From NCBI GenBank assembly GCA_041736465.1, contig JBGSTO010000657.1, positions 1 through 64,000 on the forward strand: a DNA stretch of 64,000 nt. The letters run 5' to 3'. Of this stretch, positions 53,721 through 62,584 are shown one piece after another. Every line of letters starts with the position of its first letter. Position 1 is the stretch's first letter. The notes under the pieces were generated by a model. That model searched no databases and was not told the DNA's origin. It saw nothing but the letters and a program-made list of their open reading frames with translations. Made by a program: the position numbers and the translations under genes. Source of the DNA: JAJUJL01 sp041736465. Its GTDB lineage: Bacteria > Chloroflexota > Anaerolineae > Anaerolineales > UBA4823.

Positions 53721-56087
53721 TCAAAATCCCTCCGTCGCGCGGCCGGCGGGCTGATCCTGGATGTAAATATCACCCTGGTAGCCATCCAGCTCCACCAAAG
53801 TACCATCCATTAGCTCCATAGCTCCAGGCACTGAAACAACCGCAGGAATGCCAAATTCTCGCGCCACGATCGAGCTATGCGACAAGATGCCACCGGACTC
53901 AGCGATCACACCCCCTGCCCGGGTGAACAGGGGTGTCCAGCCAACATCGGAAAACGGAATCACCAACACATCGCCGGGCTGCAGCTTGGAAAAATCGCTC
54001 AGGCCGCGTATCACTTTTACTGGCCCGCAATAGTAACCTCCTGAGGTTGGCACCCCACATAGTTTACGAGCGCCGGATGAACGCACTGGCGGTATTTGGT
54101 CTCCATAGATCAATTCCGGTAATGTAGCGTATTGGCATTGCAGCATCTCTTCCTTGCGCCTGGTCACAAGCTCAACAAAACCAGCCCCGTCCGATTGGCC
54201 TTCAGCCCAGGCATGGAGTTCCCGCTTGTTCAGGTAAAAGATATCCTCCCATCTCCCTAGAAAGCCTCGTTCCACCAGGTGCCCTCCCAGGGCGCGAAGT
54301 GTAACTCTCAAGACCATTAAGGTATATGTGTATAACGCGCTGTAGCTTTCCCGGTGCAGGCGGAATTCTCTTGCGCGTTGGTATAAAAATTCCAGTATTT
54401 TGAAACCTGGAACGGAGCTGCGCAAATCTTCCAAACACACTTTTTTCGCCTGAGATGCTGCCGGCGGTGTGTACTCGCATATCAACCGCAGGATTAATCC
54501 CGGATTCTCACGCCACGGCACGCTGGTGAAATCCACGGTGCTGTCGCTGATGTGGCCGTAGTCGTGCAGAAATTCATCGAATAGCTGGCGGAAGGTTTCC
54601 AACTCGGGGCGCTGCTCCAAAACGCGGATATCGCCACGGCGCAAATCCTGCTGCAGCTCTTCATCCATCTCTCGCATCTTGACGTTCAGCCTGGCGAGCT
54701 GAAAATTGGGATCATAGGTCTGTAACTGCTCCCATCCATCGGTCAGGTTGAATTGCTCTGGGTCTACCTGGCGCGCCTTCAAACGCGAGCGGAATATGGC
54801 ATTGTAAAGCTGCATGAGAATAATGGATATGATGGTGTGATAGGAGATTCTCTCCTGAAGTTCAACAATTAGATCAACTCGTCGTAATAGCGCTTTTGGG
54901 CTCATCGTGCTGGAGACATCCAGGTCAATGCTGTGAACTTGCTGATTCAGTAATAAATAAATCCGTTCAGCTTCGGGGCCAAAACGCAGCAGTTTCACAA
55001 GGAATCGAATAACCTGCGGCATCCGCCTTGCGAACCCAATACCCGGCATGAATTTCGGTCGCTTACCTCCTTTCGGTACCATGCCCATCATGATTTCCAG
55101 TGAGTCACGCGGCATTCCCAACTGAGAGAAGATATCGCCAAACACTCCCATATTGTAATAAGCCCGGTAATGAAAGGCGCGCACCATTTGGTCTGGGTTG
55201 ATGTGTGTCTTTCCCACCAGCTCATCCAGGATCCGCACCCACTGGCGAGAGTGGATAGGGATGGAAATGGACCAAACCAGGGGTTTGATCAAGCCTGGTG
55301 TCATTTCACGTGATATGCGATTGCTATAAATATCACCGGTGTGCAATGCCGTGATATCCCTCAGCTGTACCCAATACACCGCCTGCCCATCGTAGATCCA
55401 TTCCAGGTCGACCTGGCGTTTGAACATCCGGGCGATTCGGTTTGTTTGAGCGAAGATGTGATCGAGCACGGCTTTTGGTAAGATTTCTTCCTGTGGCTGC
55501 TCGATATACGCCCCCCAACGCAGAACCCAACGAAAAGGGGTGACACCAGCTTGAAGCAGTTGGGCGCCATCACCGCGCACCGCTTCGATTACAATCTCAT
55601 CGCGTCCGGTGACCGGGTTGCGGGAGAATGCCACCCCAGAAATATGCGGCGTAACCATCTCCTGAATAATCACCGCCATGCGCATCTCGTTCGGGCTTGC
55701 CTGCGAATGCGCCTGATATGATTTTACAAGCTCGGTGTGCGTAGCCTGCCAGACATCTTGAAGAGCTTGTAAAACCGCCGCCGGGCCTTTGACATCTAAT
55801 ATGCTGGAAAATTGACCGGCAAATGAGTGCTGCTGGCTGTCCTCAACATCTGCCGAGGAGCGTACGGCATATGCCCTGTCCGGCTTAATGATCTTTTGGA
55901 GTTCTCGAGATAGTTTTTCGCTGACACCGGGTTTATCGCCGTGATAATCCAAATAGGCATGCCAGGTGCAAACATAGGTAACAGGAATATTTATTTTTTT
56001 TAGACTTAAACGCTGCAGGTTGAGCGCCTTGCTGCCTGCCGATTTCGGTAATCTACCACCGCGAAGCGATAATATGTATTTGGACAT
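53721..56087 (-). CDS. PEP/pyruvate-binding phosphotransferase, rifampin-phosphotransferase-like
   Basis: The 788-residue protein has an N-terminal ATP-grasp PPDK_N domain (AVRSSADVEDS near 75; ISGVAFSRNPVTG near 154), a long central helical region (about 290-690) and a C-terminal swivelling phosphohistidine domain with GGILSHSSIVAREFG (His737). The order and length match rifampin phosphotransferase and similar dikinase-type enzymes more than PEP synthase, which also needs a C-terminal PEP-binding TIM barrel, absent here. I infer ATP-driven phosphorylation of an unknown acceptor held by the central region. It lies between the PlsY-like gene and the ABC transporter with gaps of nine bases. Confidence 0.85.
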   Translation of the reverse strand: MSKYILSLRGGRLPKSAGSKALNLQRLSLKKINIPVTYVCTWHAYLDYHGDKPGVSEKLSRELQKIIKPDRAYAVRSSADVEDSQQHSFAGQFSSILDVKGPAAVLQALQDVWQATHTELVKSYQAHSQASPNEMRMAVIIQEMVTPHISGVAFSRNPVTGRDEIVIEAVRGDGAQLLQAGVTPFRWVLRWGAYIEQPQEEILPKAVLDHIFAQTNRIARMFKRQVDLEWIYDGQAVYWVQLRDITALHTGDIYSNRISREMTPGLIKPLVWSISIPIHSRQWVRILDELVGKTHINPDQMVRAFHYRAYYNMGVFGDIFSQLGMPRDSLEIMMGMVPKGGKRPKFMPGIGFARRMPQVIRFLVKLLRFGPEAERIYLLLNQQVHSIDLDVSSTMSPKALLRRVDLIVELQERISYHTIISIILMQLYNAIFRSRLKARQVDPEQFNLTDGWEQLQTYDPNFQLARLNVKMREMDEELQQDLRRGDIRVLEQRPELETFRQLFDEFLHDYGHISDSTVDFTSVPWRENPGLILRLICEYTPPAASQAKKVCLEDLRSSVPGFKILEFLYQRAREFRLHRESYSALYTYTLMVLRVTLRALGGHLVERGFLGRWEDIFYLNKRELHAWAEGQSDGAGFVELVTRRKEEMLQCQYATLPELIYGDQIPPVRSSGARKLCGVPTSGGYYCGPVKVIRGLSDFSKLQPGDVLVIPFSDVGWTPLFTRAGGVIAESGGILSHSSIVAREFGIPAVVSVPGAMELMDGTLVELDGYQGDIYIQDQPAGRATEGF

Positions 56088-56096
56088 AATCCCGTC

Positions 56097-56810
56097 TCAT
56101 TTTTTCGATAAACCGATCTTGTTCATCAGCTGCAGCATTGCTCTACCCATCGGAAATTTGTCCATACTACTGCGCATATCGCCCTTTCCATATTTTTTTC
56201 GCAGCCGGATGATGTCGCGCAGCTCGGGTGTCATCGCCAAAACGAATAATATGTTGACGATCACCGCGTACCAAACATACCCGGGTCCTCGATACAAAAT
56301 CAGAAACCAGGGGATTGCCAGCACCACACCCGCCATGTAGGCAACAAGCATATCCTGCAAAAACAGCATGCCAATAAACATTCCCATGCTGGGGATTACC
56401 ACAGCGCCGATTGGATCCAGAGCGAATAAACCGCCGTAAAACGCTGATATGCCGCGCCCGCCCTTAAAACGGTAATACACCGGCCAGCAGTGTCCCACGA
56501 ATCCGGTGAGCGCGACGATGATTTGATAGCCCTCACCCGGATAAATTAATCGAAAAACAAGCACGGGAGCAAATACTTTGATGATGTCGAGCAGCCCGAT
56601 GCTGCAGCCAATACGCGAACCATATTTCATAGATGCGGTGTTGGCTCCCATGGCGTGCATCGGCATCCGCTCATCGGTGCCATCGATAGGCATACTAATG
56701 TCACTGATATCTGCATTCGGATCGATAAGGCGGGGAATCAGCCGGGCAAAAGAGATAGCGCCCAAAAAATAACCTGTTATGGCTGCAAGAAGTGCAACGA
56801 TCGGGTCCAT
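56097..56810 (-). CDS. PlsY-like glycerol-3-phosphate acyltransferase family protein
   Basis: The 237-residue membrane protein has the PlsY layout: an N-terminal helix with GAISFARLIPR, a cytoplasmic loop, GHCWPVYYRFKGGRGISA (about 106-123, the phosphate-binding motif) and further helices. The usual GSGN.GATN loop is replaced by MGANTASMKYG (about 53-63) after an inserted acidic stretch, so substrate use may differ from housekeeping PlsY. The C-terminal cytoplasmic tail (about 195-237) is basic and longer than usual. GGAGGG precedes the ATG. First gene of a four-gene operon. Confidence 0.82.
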   Translation of the reverse strand: MDPIVALLAAITGYFLGAISFARLIPRLIDPNADISDISMPIDGTDERMPMHAMGANTASMKYGSRIGCSIGLLDIIKVFAPVLVFRLIYPGEGYQIIVALTGFVGHCWPVYYRFKGGRGISAFYGGLFALDPIGAVVIPSMGMFIGMLFLQDMLVAYMAGVVLAIPWFLILYRGPGYVWYAVIVNILFVLAMTPELRDIIRLRKKYGKGDMRSSMDKFPMGRAMLQLMNKIGLSKK

Positions 56811-56982
56811 ACGCTACCCTCCGACCTATGCAAACGTAACTTCCACTCTCTACAGTCGATTGTACCGGAAATCATCCAGCAGACTAGTGCCAAATGTCAC
56901 ATTCTTATCAGGGGCATGAATTTGATGCATACCACCATCCTGCAGCGTTGTATTTAATCAGATAAATTCTTTTACTGGATTG

Positions 56983-57011
56983 TTGCGTGCTCGCCACTAA
57001 TGAGATAAGAT
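56983..57011 (+). promoter_or_regulatory. Candidate promoter of the MalT-like regulator gene
   Basis: TTGCGT at 56983-56988 and TAAGAT at 57006-57011 are separated by 17 bases, about 74 bases before the ATG at 57085. A moderate sigma-70 match. The 274-base divergent gap (56811-57084) contains no gene. Confidence 0.35.
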
Positions 57012-57084
57012 AATACCAGCACCTGCGCTGAGATCCTGGTTCACATTGCACCCACATTAGTGCTTGCCCCCTGGACATGAGCCG

Positions 57085-59856
57085 ATGATAGAGAACTTCC
57101 TGCGCACCAAACTGGTCGTTCCACCGCTGCGCCAAAACCTGGTACCGCGCCAGCGATTGGTACAGCGCCTGAATGCCGGACTTCAACCCGGTATTCGCAT
57201 GCTGCTGGTAGCCGCCCCGGCAGGCTTCGGCAAAACCACACTGGTCAGCACCTGGGCACAGAGCGCTGCTGTGACCATCGCATGGCTCAGCCTGGATGAT
57301 GGCGATAACGATCTGAACAGGTTCTGGCGTTATGTGACCGCCGCCCTGGCAGCCGCTCAGCCGGAGATCGGCGAGCTTTCCCGATCGATCCTATCGACCG
57401 GCGTCTCTCCCCCTCTGGATGCCATCCAGTCGCTGCTAGTCAACCAGCTGGCGGAGGTCAACGGGCCGCTGCTGCTGGTGTTGGACGATTACCATCACAT
57501 CCTCAACGAACAAATTCACGACAGCTTGAACCGGTTCACCGACCGCATGCCCCACCAGCACCGGCTGGTTGTGATGTCACGCTCCGATCCTGCTCTGCTG
57601 CTGGCCCGGCGGCGGGCGCGCGGCGAGCTGCTAGAAGTTCGCACCGCAGACCTGCGCTTCACCAGCGATGAGATCTACCTGCTGCTGAATGAAACCCTCA
57701 AGCTGGGTTTAACCCGGGAGGATATTGCTGCTCTGGACAGCCGGCTGGAAGGCTGGATCGCCGGATTGACCCTGACTGCTATCGCGCTTGAAGCAGCTCC
57801 CGACCGGCATGCCTACGTACAGGCTCTGCAAGGCGACGACCGCTATATCGCCGATTACCTGATCGAGGAAGTTCTCGAACGCCAGCCGCCTGATCTCCAG
57901 GAATTTCTGCTCAACACTTCGGTGCTGTCGCAAATGTGTGCCCCGCTGTGCAGCGCGCTGACCGACCGCCCCGATGCTCAGGCAATTCTGATTGCCCTGG
58001 AAAAATCGAACCTGTTCATCACCCCACTCGACAACCGGCGCGAATGGTTCCGCTACCATCCCTTGTTCGCCAGCCTGCTGCGCCACCGCCTGGTTGAGCT
58101 ACGCGGTGAGCAGGTGGAGAAATCACTCCTTAAGCGCGCAGCCGCCTGGTACGCCGCCAACAAGCTGCCCGTTCAGGCGGTTGAAATCGCGCTCTCCGGT
58201 GGGGATATTGAGCATGCCGTGATTTTGATCGAAGATCAGCTCCAGGAGCTGTTTATGCAAAGCGAGATCTCGACCCTGCACACCTGGTCGCTCTCGCTGC
58301 CCGATCGATTACTGCAGGGAAACCCCCGCCTGTGCGTTGCATTCGGCTGGGCCGCGCATGCCAGCGGACACCCTCAGGACTGCCGGCGCTTTCTCGATCT
58401 CCTCTACCGGACTGCTGGGATGACCAGCGAGCACTACTTGAATCGCAGACAGGGGAGCGACCAGCTCGATCCCATGCTCCAATCGGCGCTCATCGAAGCG
58501 GCTGCCATCGAAGCCAGGCTGTCAACCGATGAATTCGATTTCGATCGCACGTTGAGGTTGGGAAATGAGCTGCTCCCCTACCTGACGCCGGAACGCGACC
58601 GGCAGCCCAGCGCCTTCAACTTGCCCAGTCACCTGCGCTCGCCGATCGTATTTACCCTGGGACTGGTTGCTTACCTGAGGGGTGAAACCGGAGCAGCAAG
58701 AGCAGCCTTCGATGATGCAGCGCAGGATGGGCAGCGGTTGGGCAACGTTCACATCATCGCCCTGGCTTTAGGGCACCTGGGGGAGGTGCAGCATCTGTGC
58801 GCCGAGCTCCACCAGGCAGAGGCTACCTACCACCGCTCGCTGCAAATCGCCGCCGAATTCAAGAATCGCCCGTCTCCATTTTTCGGCATCGCCTACGCCG
58901 GTCTGGGCGCACTGGCTTTTGAAAGAAACGACCTGGATGAAGCTGCCAGCTACCTGCTGGAAAGTCTGGATATGGGGCGGCTGTGGCGGAGCTGGGAAGT
59001 GCTCCTGCCCGCTGGAATCAGCCTTGCTAGGCTGCACGACTCCCGTCACGATCTTGATGCCGCACTCTCGGTGCTCGTCCAGGTGGAGCAGCTTACTCAA
59101 AGCATAACCCCATTAGCCGTGCCTCTGCTCAACGCCACACGCGCTGTTCTTTGGGCGCGCCAGGGCAGGCTGGCAGATGCCCTCCAATGGGCTTTGCAGG
59201 TACCAGATCAGCCTGCCGATGGTCTGTGGTTGATTCACGAATCGCTGCGCATCGCCGCGGCGCGCATCTTTTACATCGCCAGGCAGCCAGATCAGGCCCT
59301 GGCAATCCTGGAGAGCATTATCCCCTCCGCCAGCGCTGCAGGGCGCCGCAGCCGGCTGCTGGAAGCGCTGCTGCTGCAGGCGCTCGCCTACCAGGATACA
59401 GGCAAGGCAGAGCTGGCCGCGGGAAGCCTGGATCGTGCATTGCAAATCGGAAGTCACAGCGGTCACCTGCGCACATTTACCAATGAAGCCGACGCCTTAT
59501 ACCAGGCTTTGGCAGCGAAGCGCAGCAGCGTAGCGCCAGACTTACGCGTATACCTGGATCGCATCCTGGCGACCTTCCCCGCCGAGCTGCCCGAGCTGGC
59601 GCCGCCAGATTCCCCTGATGCTGCAGAGTGGATGACTGCCGAAGCTGCCTCATTCGAGCCGCTGAGCGAACGCGAGCTGCAGGTGCTGGCGCTGATCGCC
59701 CAGGGTTTGACCAACCCGGAGATTGCCGACCGGCTCTATCTCTCACCCAATACGCTCAAAGCCCATACGCAGAATATCTACGCCAAGCTGGATGTACACA
59801 GCCGCGTACAGGCGGTCAATAAAGCCCGCCAGTTGGGCTTTCTGCCGCTTGAATAA
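57085..59856 (+). CDS. MalT-like LuxR-family (LAL) ATP-dependent transcriptional regulator
   Basis: From the ATG at 57085 the protein has 923 residues. The N-terminal STAND ATPase has Walker A APAGFGKTTLV (about 37-47) and Walker B LLLVLDDYH (near 130), the middle consists of TPR-like helical repeats (about 400-830), and the C-terminus is a LuxR helix-turn-helix (about 855-915) with LSERELQVLALIAQG and NTLKAHTQNIYAKL. LAL regulators activate transcription on ligand binding. A strong terminator separates it from the exporter operon downstream, its likely target. Confidence 0.92.
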   Translation: MIENFLRTKLVVPPLRQNLVPRQRLVQRLNAGLQPGIRMLLVAAPAGFGKTTLVSTWAQSAAVTIAWLSLDDGDNDLNRFWRYVTAALAAAQPEIGELSRSILSTGVSPPLDAIQSLLVNQLAEVNGPLLLVLDDYHHILNEQIHDSLNRFTDRMPHQHRLVVMSRSDPALLLARRRARGELLEVRTADLRFTSDEIYLLLNETLKLGLTREDIAALDSRLEGWIAGLTLTAIALEAAPDRHAYVQALQGDDRYIADYLIEEVLERQPPDLQEFLLNTSVLSQMCAPLCSALTDRPDAQAILIALEKSNLFITPLDNRREWFRYHPLFASLLRHRLVELRGEQVEKSLLKRAAAWYAANKLPVQAVEIALSGGDIEHAVILIEDQLQELFMQSEISTLHTWSLSLPDRLLQGNPRLCVAFGWAAHASGHPQDCRRFLDLLYRTAGMTSEHYLNRRQGSDQLDPMLQSALIEAAAIEARLSTDEFDFDRTLRLGNELLPYLTPERDRQPSAFNLPSHLRSPIVFTLGLVAYLRGETGAARAAFDDAAQDGQRLGNVHIIALALGHLGEVQHLCAELHQAEATYHRSLQIAAEFKNRPSPFFGIAYAGLGALAFERNDLDEAASYLLESLDMGRLWRSWEVLLPAGISLARLHDSRHDLDAALSVLVQVEQLTQSITPLAVPLLNATRAVLWARQGRLADALQWALQVPDQPADGLWLIHESLRIAAARIFYIARQPDQALAILESIIPSASAAGRRSRLLEALLLQALAYQDTGKAELAAGSLDRALQIGSHSGHLRTFTNEADALYQALAAKRSSVAPDLRVYLDRILATFPAELPELAPPDSPDAAEWMTAEAASFEPLSERELQVLALIAQGLTNPEIADRLYLSPNTLKAHTQNIYAKLDVHSRVQAVNKARQLGFLPLE

Positions 59857-59876
59857 ACCCGGAAATGCCATCCCTG

Positions 59877-59911
59877 CAGGCGTGGGCTCGCATTAACCCA
59901 CGCCTGTTTTT
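59877..59911 (+). terminator. Rho-independent terminator after the MalT-like gene
   Basis: A perfect ten-base stem, CAGGCGTGGG at 59877-59886 and CCCACGCCTG at 59897-59906, is followed at once by five T residues. It begins 20 bases past the stop codon. Confidence 0.92.
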
Positions 59912-60012
59912 GTCCAAGAAAGTTAACCCACTCAATTAACCCATTTGCATCTTGTTTTTAATCCCCTCCATTTGCTAAAGTAACTGTGAAGCACATGTGA
60001 GGAGATGCATTG

Positions 60013-60273
60013 ATGTCATTTTTCGACGAAAAATTGAGATTGGACCAGCCTGCCCGCTATATCATCGAGGTGCAGGGTCGCCTGGCGCAGGATTGGTCCG
60101 ATCATTTCAGCGGGATGGAACTGGAGGTGATCAACACCCCCTCGGGCAGCCCGATCACCCGCCTGAGCGGTGTGCTTCCCGATCAGCCTGCGCTGCATGG
60201 TCTCCTCCAGCAAATTCGCGATTACAACCTGCCGCTGCTGCGAGTTGAATTCACGGGCACGGCGGAAAAGTGA
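60013..60273 (+). CDS. Small cytoplasmic protein ahead of the ABC exporter genes
   Basis: The ATG at 60013 has GGAG about nine bases upstream and gives 86 residues. The sequence has a short amphipathic start, a YIIEVQGRLAQDWSDHF segment, a strand pair (LEVINTPSGSPITRLSG) and the C-terminal ALHGLLQQIRDYNLPLLRVEF. It has no cysteine, signal peptide or membrane helix. It starts the operon that continues into the ATPase 67 bases downstream. I recognise no family, though its context suggests a role with the exporter. Confidence 0.78.
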   Translation: MSFFDEKLRLDQPARYIIEVQGRLAQDWSDHFSGMELEVINTPSGSPITRLSGVLPDQPALHGLLQQIRDYNLPLLRVEFTGTAEK

Positions 60274-60340
60274 GCAAGCTGGCTCACCGAAGTCAGGCAA
60301 CAGCTATACGCAATCGTTCTATATTGAGGAGAAACGCAAA

Positions 60341-61288
60341 ATGAATGGAAATCCGGCAATTGAAGTACGCAATCTGGAAAAATCCTTCGGAGATCTGAAA
60401 GCCGTTCGTGGCGTGTCTTTCCAGGCATCGCAAGGCGAGATTCTAAGCCTGCTGGGTCCAAATGGCGCGGGCAAATCCACCACCATCTCCATGCTGGCAG
60501 GTTTGCTCGAACCTGATGGCGGCGAGGCCAGCATCATGGGGCACTCGGTCGTCTCCCAGCCGCAGCAGGCGCGCGCCTCCCTGGGTGTGGTGCCGCAGGA
60601 CATTGCCCTGTACCCCGATCTCTCAGCGCGCGAGAACCTCGCCTTTTGGGGCAAGATGTACGGGCTGCGCGGCCCCGCGCTGAAAGCCCGGGTTGACGAG
60701 GTGCTCCAGGTGATCGGGTTAAGCGAACGGCAGCGCGACCGGGTGGGCACTTTCTCCGGCGGGATGAAGCGCAGGGTGAACATCGGCGCAGCGCTGCTGC
60801 ATAAACCCGATGTGGTCATCATGGACGAGCCCACGGTAGGCATCGACCCGCAGAGCCGCAGGCACATTCTCGACAACGTCAAAGAGCTCAACCGGCAGGG
60901 TATGACTGTGCTGTACACCACCCATTACATGGAAGAAGCTGAAGAGCTTTCCGACCACATTGCCATCATGGATCAGGGAGAGATCATCGCCTGCGGCACG
61001 CACGCCGAATTGATCCGCATGGTAGGCGAACAGACGCGCATCGACCTGACGCTGAATGTCGAGGCCGAGACCCTGCTGCCCGCCTGGCGGTTGGTCGAGG
61101 GCGTGTCTCAGGCGACGGCAGCGAATGGGGTCGCCACGGTATTGGTGGATGACTCCAACCGGGTGCTGCCGCGTTTGTTCGACCTCGCCGGTCAGGTAGG
61201 TGTGCGCATCACCTCGGTAGATATCCGCGAGCCAAACCTGGAAGCGGTCTTTTTGCATCTGACCGGCAAAGCTCTGCGGGACGGTTAG
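60341..61288 (+). CDS. ABC-2 exporter ATPase (DrrA/CcmA type)
   Basis: The ATG at 60341 with GAGGAG nine bases upstream gives 315 residues; the longer frame overlaps the small gene and is rejected. Walker A is GPNGAGKST (about 38-46), the signature FSGGMKRRVNIGAALL (about 138-153), Walker B VVIMDEPTVGID and the H-loop TTHYM. The C-terminal ~85 residues are the DrrA-like domain. It powers the two permeases encoded directly downstream (gap of two bases to the first). Substrate unknown; drugs, lipids or peptides are typical. Confidence 0.93.
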   Translation: MNGNPAIEVRNLEKSFGDLKAVRGVSFQASQGEILSLLGPNGAGKSTTISMLAGLLEPDGGEASIMGHSVVSQPQQARASLGVVPQDIALYPDLSARENLAFWGKMYGLRGPALKARVDEVLQVIGLSERQRDRVGTFSGGMKRRVNIGAALLHKPDVVIMDEPTVGIDPQSRRHILDNVKELNRQGMTVLYTTHYMEEAEELSDHIAIMDQGEIIACGTHAELIRMVGEQTRIDLTLNVEAETLLPAWRLVEGVSQATAANGVATVLVDDSNRVLPRLFDLAGQVGVRITSVDIREPNLEAVFLHLTGKALRDG

Positions 61289-61290
61289 CC

Positions 61291-62565
61291 ATGAAAATTC
61301 TGGACATTGCCCTCAATGATTTCACCCGCTCAGTGCGCAGCCTGTTCGCCATCGGCATGATGGTAATCGCCCCGTTGGTGATCACCGGGTTGATCTACCT
61401 GGCATTTGGCGGCATGAGCGGCGGGAGCAGCGACCTGCCGGTCATTCAGGTAGGCATCGTCAACCTGGACGAACCCCCGGCGGATGCCCCCCTGTCGCTT
61501 GGGAAAACCCTGGCGGATATGTACACAGACCCAAGCGTGGCAAGCTACATTAGCTCGCAAAGCTACCCGGATGAAGCCAGCGCCCGGGCAGCCGTTGAAG
61601 CCCAGCAAATTCAGGCGGCAGTCATTGCGCCCCCGGATCTGACCCAGGCTCTGATGAACAACCAGCCAGTCCCACCGGTGAGAATCTTGCAGGATCCAAC
61701 CGCCTTGATCGGTCCGCTGGTGGTCAAGAATATGGCGCAGTCCCTGCTGGACGGTATTAACGGGGCGCGTATTGCCATACGGGTCTCGGGCGAACGCCTC
61801 ACGGCCCACGGTTCAGAGATTCAGCCCGCGAACCAGACTGCCTTGATAAATGGCTACCAGGAATGGTTCACCACCTTCCAGCGCGATCTGTTTCACAGCC
61901 CCCAGGCAGCAGTGGTCTTGAGCTCACCACAAAACGCACCGGATGAGAATTCTCATGCGAGCGACCCTGTGGCAGCTATCTTAAGCCAGATTATGGCTGG
62001 GCAGATGATCTTCTTTGCCTTCTTCACCGGTGCAAATGCGATGCAGTCGATCTTGAAAGAGGAAGAAGAAGGCACCCTGGCGCGTCTGTTCACCACGCCT
62101 ACCAGCCGGACCGCTATCCTGACGGGCAAATTCCTGGCAGTGGTGCTGACCGTCTTCGGGCAGGGGCTGGTGCTTCTGCTGGTCGGGCGGCTGCTTTTCC
62201 AGGTACAGTGGGGTCTACCGGGCAGCGTGCTCCTGGCGCTCATCAGCCAGATCGCCGCGGCAAGCGGGCTGGGAGTGCTTCTGATCTCGCTGGTAAAAGA
62301 CACCCGCCAGGCCGGACCTGTGATCGGGGGTGCCCTGACCGGACTGGGCATGCTCGGCGGGTTGTTTTTCGTGGGCATGCAGATGCCGGAGGCTTTCACC
62401 CGAATTGCAGACTTCACACCTCAGGGCTGGACATTGCAGGCCTGGAGGCTTGCTATGACTGGAGCTACTGCAGTTGAGATCCTGCCAGCTTTCTTGATCC
62501 TGGTTGGCATGGGCGCCGCCATGTTCATTCTCGGGGCGATCCGTTTCCGCCGCCGATTTGCCTGA
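61291..62565 (+). CDS. ABC-2 type permease, first subunit
   Basis: The 424-residue protein has an N-terminal helix (about 17-38), a large extracytoplasmic domain (about 45-225) and a cluster of five helices (about 235-420) with the ABC-2 signature EEEEGTLARLFTTPTSR (about 257-273). This YhgE/Pip- or DrrB-like topology is common in heterodimeric exporters. It begins two bases past the ATPase stop and is followed 19 bases later by a second permease of the same layout, which implies a heterodimer. Confidence 0.92.
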   Translation: MKILDIALNDFTRSVRSLFAIGMMVIAPLVITGLIYLAFGGMSGGSSDLPVIQVGIVNLDEPPADAPLSLGKTLADMYTDPSVASYISSQSYPDEASARAAVEAQQIQAAVIAPPDLTQALMNNQPVPPVRILQDPTALIGPLVVKNMAQSLLDGINGARIAIRVSGERLTAHGSEIQPANQTALINGYQEWFTTFQRDLFHSPQAAVVLSSPQNAPDENSHASDPVAAILSQIMAGQMIFFAFFTGANAMQSILKEEEEGTLARLFTTPTSRTAILTGKFLAVVLTVFGQGLVLLLVGRLLFQVQWGLPGSVLLALISQIAAASGLGVLLISLVKDTRQAGPVIGGALTGLGMLGGLFFVGMQMPEAFTRIADFTPQGWTLQAWRLAMTGATAVEILPAFLILVGMGAAMFILGAIRFRRRFA

Positions 62566-62584
62566 AACCCAACGGAGTACACCA

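Noticed and set aside
60170..60340. Upstream extension of the ABC-2 ATPase
   Set aside because: It overlaps the 86-residue gene out of frame and lacks a ribosome site; GAGGAG directly precedes the ATG at 60341.
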